A stretch of DNA of 64,000 nt from contig DATIPA010000036.1 in assembly GCA_035472475.1 (NCBI GenBank), positions 1 to 64,000 on the forward strand, given 5' to 3'. Each line of letters begins with the position of its first letter. The first letter of the stretch is position 1. The position numbers and the translations under genes were made by a program. The notes under the pieces are model-generated. The model was not told where the DNA came from and did no database searches. It worked only from the letters and a program-made list of their open reading frames with translations. Positions 8,471 to 15,974 of the stretch are shown piece after piece. The stretch comes from JAFAXD01 sp035472475 (GTDB lineage: Bacteria > Pseudomonadota > Alphaproteobacteria > Rhizobiales > Xanthobacteraceae).

Positions 8471-9073
8471 CTATTGCTTCATGACCCCGTAGAGGCGCTT
8501 GTCGGTTGTCTTCTCGTAGTCGAGCCCCTTGGGATAGGTCAGCAGCTCCATGTTCGCGCCCCACGGCGTCTTGAAATAGACGAAGGTTTCGCCGCCATTG
8601 GGCTGTCCGCTCACCGGCGTCGGGTCGCCCAGTACTTGCACGCCCGGCACTGTCTTCAGGTAATCCACTGCCTGCTTGAGGTCATTGACGTAGAACGCGA
8701 GATGGAAACCGCCGACGTCGCTGTTCTTCATCGGCGTCTTCACCTGATCCTTGGCCTCGTACTCGAACAGCTCGATATTCTGGGTCGGCCCGCACCGTAC
8801 CATCGCGAGCGTCGTCGATGCGCCGGCGTCGACCGCGAGATTGGTCTCCATCCATTTGCCCTTCGGGTCGGCAAACGGACCCGCGGTGTAGACGTACTGG
8901 CAGCCCAACACCTTGGTAAAAAAGTCGATCCCGTCCTGGAGTTTCGGCACCGTCATGCCGATGTGATCGACCCCGACGATGGTCGGAATACCGTCAGCAC
9001 GTGCGATACCCACGGCGATCAGCAGCGCCACGGACGCAGCGCCGCCGAGACGCAGAATGCGTGAATTGGTCAT
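8471..9073 (-). CDS. exported VOC-family (glyoxalase/dioxygenase superfamily) protein
   Basis: A 200-residue protein with a signal peptide (ILRLGGAASVALLIAVGIARA, cleaved near residue 27) and one vicinal-oxygen-chelate domain built from two halves: GVDHIGMTVPKLQDGIDFF opens the first and GGFHLAFYVNDLKQAV the second. Candidate metal ligands are the His in VDHIG, the His in GFHLA and the Glu in NMELL. VOC enzymes are usually cytoplasmic, so export is unusual. It follows the PYROXD2-like gene by 64 bp on the same strand and probably shares its transcript. The reaction (isomerase, lyase or dioxygenase) cannot be read from the sequence. Confidence 0.85.
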   Translation of the reverse strand: MTNSRILRLGGAASVALLIAVGIARADGIPTIVGVDHIGMTVPKLQDGIDFFTKVLGCQYVYTAGPFADPKGKWMETNLAVDAGASTTLAMVRCGPTQNIELFEYEAKDQVKTPMKNSDVGGFHLAFYVNDLKQAVDYLKTVPGVQVLGDPTPVSGQPNGGETFVYFKTPWGANMELLTYPKGLDYEKTTDKRLYGVMKQ

Positions 9074-9137
9074 GATCCTCGCTCCTCGTTAGCCCCGTTC
9101 GTAGTGAGACTGAAAAGATCGAGCGATATCTTACGGC

Positions 9138-10718
9138 TCACGCGAGGCTTTGCGCGAGCAGAAATCCGGAGCCCGCGCCCAGTCCGGGCCCGGGATGGGT
9201 CGAGGCGCCGATGTGGTAGAGCCTCGCCACGTGCGTGCGATGATTGAGCGAGGTCTTGAACGGGCGCCACACAAAGAACTGATCGAGCCCGCAAAAACCG
9301 CCGTAAGGATCGCCGCCGACCAGATTGATGTTCATCGCTTCGAGATCCGCGGGCGAGTATACGCGCCGGGCGAGCACGCTCTCGCGCAGTCCATCGACAT
9401 GCGCCGCCAGGATCCCTTCCACCCGATCCGCGAACCGCTCGCGCACCGGCTCGGTCCAGCGCCCGTCGGCAGGCGTTGCGATCTCGCCGGCGGCGTCGCC
9501 CTTGATCACGCGCGGCGCTTCCGGGAGCTGCAGCCAGAGGATCGCCTTGCCGGGAGGCGCGCGGCTCGGGTCGAGCGCGGTCGGTTGCCCGACGCAGATC
9601 GTCGGCAGCGCGGGGAGGAGCCCGCGCTCGCACTCGTTGGCGGCGCGCGAGACGCCATCGAGCCCGGGCGTGAGGTGCAACAGCGCGACGCCTGCGAGTT
9701 CGGGCGCCTTCCAGCGCGGCGGGGAGGCGAGCGCATAGTGGATCTGCAGATTGCCCTTGGCGTAGCGAAAGCGTTCAACACCGCGGCGCACGTCTGGCGG
9801 CAGCGGCTGGCCGCGCAGGAAACGCTCATAGAGCTGCCCGGGGCCGACCGAGCAGATCACGCCATGTTCGGCGGCAAACGTGCTGGCGTCCGCAAGGCGC
9901 ACGCCGCTGGCGCGTCCCTGCTGATCGAGGATGATGGCATCGGCGTCGGCACCGGTTTGAATGCGGCCGCCTTGATCGGCGATCAGCGCTTCGAACGCTG
10001 CCAGCAATTTGTCGGCGCCACCGGTGACGATCGGACAGCCGGCAGCTTCGATCGCAAAGCCGATCACGTCGGCCATCGCGGCGCCATAGGCGCTCTCCGG
10101 ATTGAGCCCGGTATGCAGCAGCCACGGCGCGAACAAGGCGCGCGTCACCTCGGACCGATATGACGTTTCGAGATGGGCGCGGCCGGATGCCAAGACCTCG
10201 CCAAAAAACGCCGCCAGCCCGCGCACGCCGCGCCGCCATCCTTCGCGCAGCAACAGGCGCGCGGTCGCGAGCGACCACAGCGATCCACCCAGCAGACCAA
10301 AAACCAGTCCGGCGTCGGCTCCAAACCGGTCCATCTGCGCGGCGAAGCTCGCACCATCGCCCGCCGCCAGGGCGTCGAACGCCGCGACATTGCGGGCGCG
10401 GTCCTTGGTCAGAACGGCATGGCGGCCATCGGGCAAAAGAACGCCGGTCGGCCGGTCGCTGTCTACGAACGCCACGCCACGCTTTTGCAGCTCGGGGCCG
10501 AGCACCGCAAACGCCGGCGAGGTGATGAACAGCACGAATGTCGTCGCCATCACGTCGTGGATGAAACCGGGCGCGGTCGCCGCTTCGGTGCGGATGCAGC
10601 CGCCGATGCGCGCGTTGCGTTCGAGCACGAGGACGCGGCGGCCCCTGCGGCCGAGCATCGCGGCGCAGACCAGCGCATTGATGCCGCTGCCGACAATGAT
10701 GTAGTCGGGCGCGCTCAT
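9138..10718 (-). CDS. PYROXD2/phytoene-dehydrogenase-like FAD-dependent oxidoreductase, second copy
   Basis: A 526-residue paralogue of the flavoprotein at 937-2511. It has the N-terminal FAD motif (DYIIVGSGINALVCAAML, then VLERNARIGG) and the C-terminal motif (HIGASTHPGPGLGAGSG). The two copies share organisation throughout (for example QPTA(L/I)D(P)SRAP and the SRA/SRR-type ends) but differ clearly in sequence, so they are not a recent duplication and may act on different substrates or as two subunits. It is followed by the exported VOC gene. The start at 10718 places the Rossmann strand four residues in. Confidence 0.87.
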   Translation of the reverse strand: MSAPDYIIVGSGINALVCAAMLGRRGRRVLVLERNARIGGCIRTEAATAPGFIHDVMATTFVLFITSPAFAVLGPELQKRGVAFVDSDRPTGVLLPDGRHAVLTKDRARNVAAFDALAAGDGASFAAQMDRFGADAGLVFGLLGGSLWSLATARLLLREGWRRGVRGLAAFFGEVLASGRAHLETSYRSEVTRALFAPWLLHTGLNPESAYGAAMADVIGFAIEAAGCPIVTGGADKLLAAFEALIADQGGRIQTGADADAIILDQQGRASGVRLADASTFAAEHGVICSVGPGQLYERFLRGQPLPPDVRRGVERFRYAKGNLQIHYALASPPRWKAPELAGVALLHLTPGLDGVSRAANECERGLLPALPTICVGQPTALDPSRAPPGKAILWLQLPEAPRVIKGDAAGEIATPADGRWTEPVRERFADRVEGILAAHVDGLRESVLARRVYSPADLEAMNINLVGGDPYGGFCGLDQFFVWRPFKTSLNHRTHVARLYHIGASTHPGPGLGAGSGFLLAQSLA

Positions 10719-10790
10719 CGTCGAGCGTCCGCGCTTAGGTTGAAAATCACGGCGGGGCGCATCTCACGTTCCGTTCAAATTCTCATCCAA

Positions 10791-10832
10791 GCCAAGGAGC
10801 GGACTTTGGTCGCGCGGGACGCCCTCCTTGGC
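10791..10832. terminator. 9-bp stem hairpin directly after the MetE-like gene stop
   Basis: GCCAAGGAG (10791-10799) and CTCCTTGGC (10824-10832) form a perfect 9-bp stem with a 24-nt loop. The stem abuts the TGA of the minus-strand MetE-like gene (10833-10835). There is no T-run, so it is more likely a transcript-end stabiliser or partial terminator separating that gene from the flavoprotein gene 115 bp downstream. Confidence 0.35.
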
Positions 10833-11978
10833 TCAATTCCACAGCCGCTTGGACGCGATTGCCGCCCCTTCGACCAGTGCGCGCAGCTTCTTGAAGGCGA
10901 TCGCCGGATCGACCTTGGCGTAGGCTGCGAACGTGCCAAACCCGCAGTCGGTGCCTGCGATGACGCGCTCGCGGCCGACGAAGCTCGCAAACCGCTCGAT
11001 GCGCTGCGCCACCAGCTCGGGATGCTCGACGTAGTTGCTCGACGAATCGAGCACGCCCGGAATCAGGATCTTGTCGTCCGGCAGCTTGGCATCCCGCCAC
11101 ACCACCCATTCGTGCTCGTGCCGGGGATTTGCCGCCTCGAAAGAGATCGCCTGCGCCTTGGCGCGCAGCACGATCGGCAGGATCTTCTCGAGCGCGATGT
11201 CGTGATCGTGCGGCCCCTCGTAGTTGCCCCAGCAGACATGGATGCGCACCTGCGCGGCCGGGACGTTCGCGAGCGCCGAGTTGAGCGCCTCAGTGTCGAA
11301 GGCGGCGCGCTTGAGGAATTCCGCTTCGGTCAGGTCCTGAAATCCGGTGTGGCGCGACATCGCGACGTCCGGACAGTCGACCTGCAGCAGCAGCCCGGCG
11401 CTGGTGATCGCCTCGTACTCGGGTTTGAGGGCGGCGGTCAGCGCCTCGATGTAGGCCTCGTGGCTCGAATAATAGCGGTTGGGCTGAAACGAGGAGACCA
11501 CGCCGGGCGACGCCGCGTTGAGAAAACCTTCGACCGCGTGCGACGATGCGATCGCGGCGCGAAAATTCTCAACATCAATCTTGACCGCGTTGACGTCCTT
11601 GATGCTGACCGGGGCGGTGCAGGTCATGCGGCGGAAGGTCTGCGACCCCAGGAACGCCGTCATGCGTTTGCGAAACTCGGGATGGTCCGCAAGGTCGAGG
11701 TGTGGCTTGGGGGTGAACTCGCCGCTGAAGCCGGTAAACCGATCCTTGATGTAGGTCGCATACCCGATCTTGCTGGCCTCGCCGTCGCTGACCACATCGA
11801 GGCCGATATCGACCTGGCGCTTGACGACGTCAGTTACGGCGCGCCGCATCACGCGATCGAATTCGGCCTGGTCATAGGGCTCGCCGCGGTCCTTGCGCAG
11901 CAGCAGCGTGACCGCGTCATCCGGCCGCGGCAGGCTGCCGACATGGGTGGTGAGAATCCGCTCGCTGCTCATTTTCAT
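10833..11978 (-). CDS. MetE C-terminal-like zinc protein (cobalamin-independent methionine synthase II family)
   Basis: A 381-residue stand-alone version of the methionine synthase catalytic (beta/alpha)8 barrel. The family opening THVGSLPRP is at 11-19. The expected zinc ligands are present: His247 and Cys249 in RIHVCWGN, and Cys345 in GTDCGF. There is no tetrahydrofolate-binding N-terminal half, so it is not ordinary MetE. Relatives without that half include epoxyalkane:coenzyme M transferase and methyl or thiol transferases (family knowledge), so a zinc-activated thiol chemistry is expected. A second member lies two genes upstream with a class III CoA-transferase between. ATG at 11978 follows GAGG by 6 nt. 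Substrate unknown. Confidence 0.82.
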   Translation of the reverse strand: MKMSSERILTTHVGSLPRPDDAVTLLLRKDRGEPYDQAEFDRVMRRAVTDVVKRQVDIGLDVVSDGEASKIGYATYIKDRFTGFSGEFTPKPHLDLADHPEFRKRMTAFLGSQTFRRMTCTAPVSIKDVNAVKIDVENFRAAIASSHAVEGFLNAASPGVVSSFQPNRYYSSHEAYIEALTAALKPEYEAITSAGLLLQVDCPDVAMSRHTGFQDLTEAEFLKRAAFDTEALNSALANVPAAQVRIHVCWGNYEGPHDHDIALEKILPIVLRAKAQAISFEAANPRHEHEWVVWRDAKLPDDKILIPGVLDSSSNYVEHPELVAQRIERFASFVGRERVIAGTDCGFGTFAAYAKVDPAIAFKKLRALVEGAAIASKRLWN

Positions 11979-11986
11979 TGGTTGCC

Positions 11987-13180
11987 TCAGATGACGTGCT
12001 GTGCGCGCAGTTTTTCAATCTCGGCCGGTGTGTACCCGAGCTCGGCCAGGACCGCGTCGGTGTGCTCGCCCAGCTCGGCGATCGGCGTCGTGATGGCAGC
12101 AGGCGTGCGCGATAGTGCGACCGGCTCGGCCACGATCCGGATATCGCCGCGCACCGAATGATGCACGGCGGCCGCCAGGCCGAGGTGCTGAACCTGCGGG
12201 TCGGCGAATACTTCATCCATGTGGTTGATCGGTCCGGCCGGAACGCCGACCGCCTCCAGCCGCGCGCTCCAGTCCTTCGAGGTCCGGGTCTTGAACGCCT
12301 TGGCCAACTCGGCGTTGAGCGCCGGACGGTGCTTGAAGCGCAGGTTCTGGGTCGCGAAGTCCGGATGCTCGGCGAGATCGGGCCGCCCGAGCGTCTCGCA
12401 GAAGACCTTCCATTGCTTGGGACCGCCGAGCCCGATGTTGATGAAGCCGTCGGCGGTCTCGAACGCGCCGGTCGGTGTGACGTACGGATGGTCGTTGCCG
12501 GCTTGCGGCGGCACCTCGCCGTCGATCAGGTAGCGCGCGGCCTGGAAATCCATCATGGCGATCTGCGCGGCGAGCAGCGAGGTCGTGACCCACTGGCCTT
12601 CGCTCGAGCGCTCGCGTTCGGCGAGCGCGACCAGGATGCCGATCGCCGCATAGAGCCCGGCGGAGGAATCGGCGATCGCCGCGCCGGCGCGCATCGGGCC
12701 GTCGCCCGGGCGTCCGGTCACCCACATCAGGCCGCCCATGCCCTGCGCGATCTGATCGAACCCGGCGCGCGTGCGGTACGGGCCGGTTTCGCCGAAGCCC
12801 GAGATCGAGGCTAGGATGATGCGCTTGTTGACGGCGCGCAGCGCCTCGTAGCCGATGCCAAGCCGCGCCTTCACGTCGGGTCGGTAGTTCTCAACCACGA
12901 TGTCGGCGTTTGCGACGAGCCGCTTGAAGATTGCGAGCCCTTCCGGCGCCTTGAGGTTGAGGCTGAGCGATCGCTTGTTGCGATGCAGGTTCTGCATGTC
13001 GAACCCGTGCCTGTCGCCACCCATGCCTTCGTTGGGATCGACGCCCGGCGGCGCTTCGATCTTGAGAACATCGGCGCCGAAATCCGCGAAGATACGCACG
13101 CAGGTCGGCCCGGCGCGCACGCGCGTGAGATCGAGCACGCGCAGGTTGGACAAAGCCTTGGAGGAGAGAGGAGGCGGCAT
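11987..13180 (-). CDS. class III CoA-transferase (CaiB/BaiF family)
   Basis: Moves coenzyme A between two carboxylic acids. The 397-residue protein has the family opening LSNLRVLDLTRVRAGP and FADFGADVLKIEAP, the NKRSLSLNLK segment, and the catalytic aspartate at D171 (AGAAIADSSAG), equivalent to D169 of formyl-CoA transferase. It lies between two MetE-like genes, 8 bp before one and 30 bp after the other, so it should be co-transcribed. With the PaaK-like ligase two genes upstream it implies that the pathway substrate or product is carried as a CoA thioester. Confidence 0.92.
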   Translation of the reverse strand: MPPPLSSKALSNLRVLDLTRVRAGPTCVRIFADFGADVLKIEAPPGVDPNEGMGGDRHGFDMQNLHRNKRSLSLNLKAPEGLAIFKRLVANADIVVENYRPDVKARLGIGYEALRAVNKRIILASISGFGETGPYRTRAGFDQIAQGMGGLMWVTGRPGDGPMRAGAAIADSSAGLYAAIGILVALAERERSSEGQWVTTSLLAAQIAMMDFQAARYLIDGEVPPQAGNDHPYVTPTGAFETADGFINIGLGGPKQWKVFCETLGRPDLAEHPDFATQNLRFKHRPALNAELAKAFKTRTSKDWSARLEAVGVPAGPINHMDEVFADPQVQHLGLAAAVHHSVRGDIRIVAEPVALSRTPAAITTPIAELGEHTDAVLAELGYTPAEIEKLRAQHVI

Positions 13181-13210
13181 CGATCACTCGGAATGCTACA
13201 AAGGCGTCTG

Positions 13211-14317
13211 TCAGCCCCACACCGCGTCAGCCAGCTCGACGACGCGCGCGAGCTTGCGCCGCTCGTCATCGAGGCTCAAGGGATTTCCGCCCACGCTCGA
13301 CGCAAAGCCGCATTGCGGGCTGACGCCGAGGCGATCGAGCGCAATGTAGCGGGCCGCCTCGTCGATGCGCCGCCGCAGCACGTCAAGTGGCTCGAGCTCG
13401 GGCCGTTTGCTGCTGATCAACCCGAGGATCACGGTCTTGTCCTTCGGTACGTGGCGCAGGGGAGCAAAGCCGCCCGCGCGCGCGCTCTCGTATTCGAGGA
13501 AGAACGCATCGACGTCGGTCTCGCCGAACAATTGTTCGGCGACCGCGTCATAGCTGCCTTCCGCCATCCAGTGGCCCTTGTAGTTGCCCTTGCAGAGGTG
13601 AAGCCCGACGATCATGCCGGGCGGACGCGGCGCGACGCTGAGATTGATGGCGGACACATAGGTCTCAAGTAGCCGCGCCGGCTCCAAGCCGGCGGCGTTC
13701 ACGTGCGCTTGGATCTTCGGGTCGCACAGCATGGCGATTGCGACCTCGTCGAGCTGGATGTAGGTGCAGCCCATTGCTGCGAGCGCCGCGATCTCCTCGC
13801 GATAGACGGCAAACAGGTCGTTCCAGAAATCCTCCAGGTGCCGATAGGCCGTGCGATTGACGCTATCATTACCGCGAAAGAAGTGGAGGCAGCTCGGCGT
13901 CGGCATCGTGACCTTCGGGGTGCGCGAGGTCGCCTGGCGCACGAACGCGAATTCGTCGGTGGTAATGCCCCGGGTACGCTTGATCTTGGTTTCGACATAT
14001 GGCGCCTGGAAGGTGGCGTGACCGCCGCTCGCGTCGTGGAAGTCGAAGATCGAGTCCCGGGTGGTCAGCCCGTCGACCGCCTGCACGAAGCCGTAGAACC
14101 AGGAACCTCGGCGAAACTCGCCGTCGGTGATCGACGAGAGCCCAACCGATTCCTGCATGGCGATCGCGTCGCGGATGCAGCGGTCCTGGATCTCGGCGAA
14201 CTTGTCGGCGTCGATCCGGCCCTGCGCAGCGTCACGAAACGCAGCCTTGAGTTCGCTCGGGCGCAGCAGGCTGCCGACATGCTCGGCCCGAAACGGCGGA
14301 GTTTGCTTCGACGTCAT
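13211..14317 (-). CDS. MetE C-terminal-like zinc protein, second copy
   Basis: A 368-residue methionine-synthase-barrel protein, paralogous to the one at 10833-11978 but strongly diverged. AEHVGSLLRP occurs at 11-20, and the zinc ligands are His240 and Cys242 (GLHLCKGN) with Cys336 (SPQCGF). ATG at 14317 has CGGAG 6 nt upstream and is preferred over a TTG at 14338 that overlaps the previous stop codon. As with its partner, the folate-binding half of MetE is absent. Two different copies around a CoA-transferase suggest consecutive or paired reactions rather than methionine synthesis. Confidence 0.82.
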   Translation of the reverse strand: MTSKQTPPFRAEHVGSLLRPSELKAAFRDAAQGRIDADKFAEIQDRCIRDAIAMQESVGLSSITDGEFRRGSWFYGFVQAVDGLTTRDSIFDFHDASGGHATFQAPYVETKIKRTRGITTDEFAFVRQATSRTPKVTMPTPSCLHFFRGNDSVNRTAYRHLEDFWNDLFAVYREEIAALAAMGCTYIQLDEVAIAMLCDPKIQAHVNAAGLEPARLLETYVSAINLSVAPRPPGMIVGLHLCKGNYKGHWMAEGSYDAVAEQLFGETDVDAFFLEYESARAGGFAPLRHVPKDKTVILGLISSKRPELEPLDVLRRRIDEAARYIALDRLGVSPQCGFASSVGGNPLSLDDERRKLARVVELADAVWG

Positions 14318-14334
14318 GGCACGCTCCGCCGTAC

Positions 14335-15630
14335 TCAACCGCGTTTGTCGACGAAGCGTGCCGCCTTGATGCTCGCTTCAAACTCCCTGCCAAGCGTCCC
14401 GGGCTCGAGAAACACGATCTCCGGCGCCACTTCGAAAGTCTTCTGCACACTCGCATCGATGCTGCGTCCGACGCCCTCGCGGTCGAGCCCGCGCCGCGGC
14501 TCGACCAAGAGGCGCAGGCAATCGAGCCCGCTGTCGGCGCAATAGACCTCGGCTTTGAAGTCGGCGATCCCTTGATTGTAAAACATCAGGTCTTCCAGCT
14601 CGTTGTGATTGATGTTGACGCCGCGCACCTTGAAGAACCCGACGGTGCGGCGCGCGTGACGCATCACCGGAAACATCGACCACGGGCCCTCACCGTGGCC
14701 CTGCGTGGTGATGCTGATGAGATCACCGGAGCTCCAGCGCAGAAAGGGCGTGACTTCGTTGTTGGCGAGCGCCGTGATCACCAGCGATCCGACCTCGCCG
14801 TCCGCGACCGGCGCGCCGGTCGCCTCATCGACCACCTCGCAAAAGAACAGATCCGACCAGACGTGCAACCCGTCGTGTCCGAGCGATTGGACCGAAACCA
14901 ATGCGCCCTCGGTCATGCCGAATTGATCGGACACTACCGCGCCCCATGATCGCTCCAATTTCTGGCGCTTGGCCGGCGAGAGCGGCTCGGCCGCAACGAT
15001 GATTTTTTTTACTGAACTCGCCGCGAGGTCGAAGCCGTTGGCTTCGGCCAGGTTGGCAAGATGCAAGCCGTAGCTGCCCATGCCGGCCCAGATTGTGGGC
15101 TTGAGATCGCGAATGAGCTCGAGTTGGGTGAGGGAGGGCGTGTTCGAGCCCGACCCGCACCAGATCGTGCCGACGCCGAGATCCTCGGCGGCGCGTGCGT
15201 AGAGATGCGCCACCGGATGAATGCCAAGGGGAAACGACACGTGCACCAGGTCGTCACGGGTCGCGCCGATCACCTCGAACGCGCGCCGGAAGCACATGAT
15301 GCTCATGTCCATGTCCCGCGCCGAACGTGGGTAGAACAACGGCCGCCCGGTCACACCGCCGGAGCGCCAATATTCGACAACGTCGGCACGCGGCGCGACG
15401 CAGAACTCCTCGTGAAAGCGCGCCGCCGGGATTGCCCGCAGCTGATCCTTGGTCAACAACGGAATTTTCGCCCATTCGTCGGGATCATCCAGCCGGTCCG
15501 GCCTGACGCCCGCTAGGCGCTCGCGAAAGAACGGCGCGCGCAGGGCCTGTTCGACGGCCCGCCGCTTACGCTCGCGCTGGATTTGCGCGATCGCGCCCGG
15601 CGACGCCGGCCAGCGCAGCTCCGCCCCCAT
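14335..15630 (-). CDS. phenylacetate-CoA ligase-like AMP-forming acyl-CoA synthetase
   Basis: A PaaK-family ligase of 431 residues that would activate a carboxylic (possibly aryl or arylacetic) acid to its CoA ester with ATP. Visible motifs are the opening LRAPFFRERLAGVRPD, the ATP-loop YWRSGGVTGRP, DQFGMTEGAL as the adenine-site motif, LRWSSGDLI, and the hinge region FFKVRGVNINHNELEDLM. It is first in a minus-strand run with the MetE-like and CoA-transferase genes (18 bp to the next start), so it probably supplies the CoA thioester they use. The upstream 344 bp are shared with the divergent urea operon. Confidence 0.87.
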   Translation of the reverse strand: MGAELRWPASPGAIAQIQRERKRRAVEQALRAPFFRERLAGVRPDRLDDPDEWAKIPLLTKDQLRAIPAARFHEEFCVAPRADVVEYWRSGGVTGRPLFYPRSARDMDMSIMCFRRAFEVIGATRDDLVHVSFPLGIHPVAHLYARAAEDLGVGTIWCGSGSNTPSLTQLELIRDLKPTIWAGMGSYGLHLANLAEANGFDLAASSVKKIIVAAEPLSPAKRQKLERSWGAVVSDQFGMTEGALVSVQSLGHDGLHVWSDLFFCEVVDEATGAPVADGEVGSLVITALANNEVTPFLRWSSGDLISITTQGHGEGPWSMFPVMRHARRTVGFFKVRGVNINHNELEDLMFYNQGIADFKAEVYCADSGLDCLRLLVEPRRGLDREGVGRSIDASVQKTFEVAPEIVFLEPGTLGREFEASIKAARFVDKRG

Positions 15631-15897
15631 GGCTTCCTCCGGTCAGTGTTTTTCGCGCACGATTAAACACCGGCGTCACGATAACGCGTTTCGAGAGGGC
15701 CCACACACTCTGTCGCGGTATGCATGGCTGTCACATATGACCACAAAAGGGGCATTTGCCTCAGAGAGCCGTTGCGGCCGATTAAATTGTAGGCGATCCG
15801 CCCATTAATGCGGCGTCCGGGCTGATCGAGGTCCCCGGCGCGCCCGGCTTGCCATCAATCTCATTGCAGGACCAAAGCCTTATCGATCCTGGCGGCT
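15631..15897. other. divergent intergenic region between the ligase gene and the urea operon
   Basis: I find no gene here. The only symmetric element is GTCA-N4-TGAC (15730-15741), too short to interpret. No clear NtrC-type site (TGCAC-N-GTGCA) is visible, although the sigma-54 promoter at the right edge would be expected to have one. The stretch must hold the minus-strand promoter for the PaaK-like gene, which I cannot place. Confidence 0.5.
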
Positions 15898-15913
15898 TGG
15901 CACGAAGTTTGCG
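15898..15913 (+). promoter_or_regulatory. sigma-54 (RpoN) promoter of the urea transport/urease operon
   Basis: TGGCACG-AAGT-TTGCG matches the consensus TGGCACG-N4-TTGCW at every position but the last, with the essential GG (15899-15900) and GC (15911-15912) at the correct 10-nt separation. Transcription would start near 15924, about 51 nt before the urtA ATG. Sigma-54 control fits nitrogen-limitation induction by NtrC, as known for urea uptake in many bacteria. Confidence 0.75.
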
Positions 15914-15974
15914 GTCGTCTGGTACGGAAACGCCAGTCAGCGCGTTCCTTGGCGTCAATTTCAGAGGAGCTCCA

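Noticed and set aside
6671..9064. 797-residue open frame on the plus strand
   Set aside because: It lies antisense to the family 5 binding-protein and VOC genes, which have clear domains and ribosome sites. Its composition (Arg, Gly, His, Val-rich) is that of an antisense frame in GC-rich DNA.
10173..12161. 662-residue open frame on the plus strand
   Set aside because: Antisense to the flavoprotein, the MetE-like gene and the end of the CoA-transferase gene, all with recognisable motifs; no domain visible in it.
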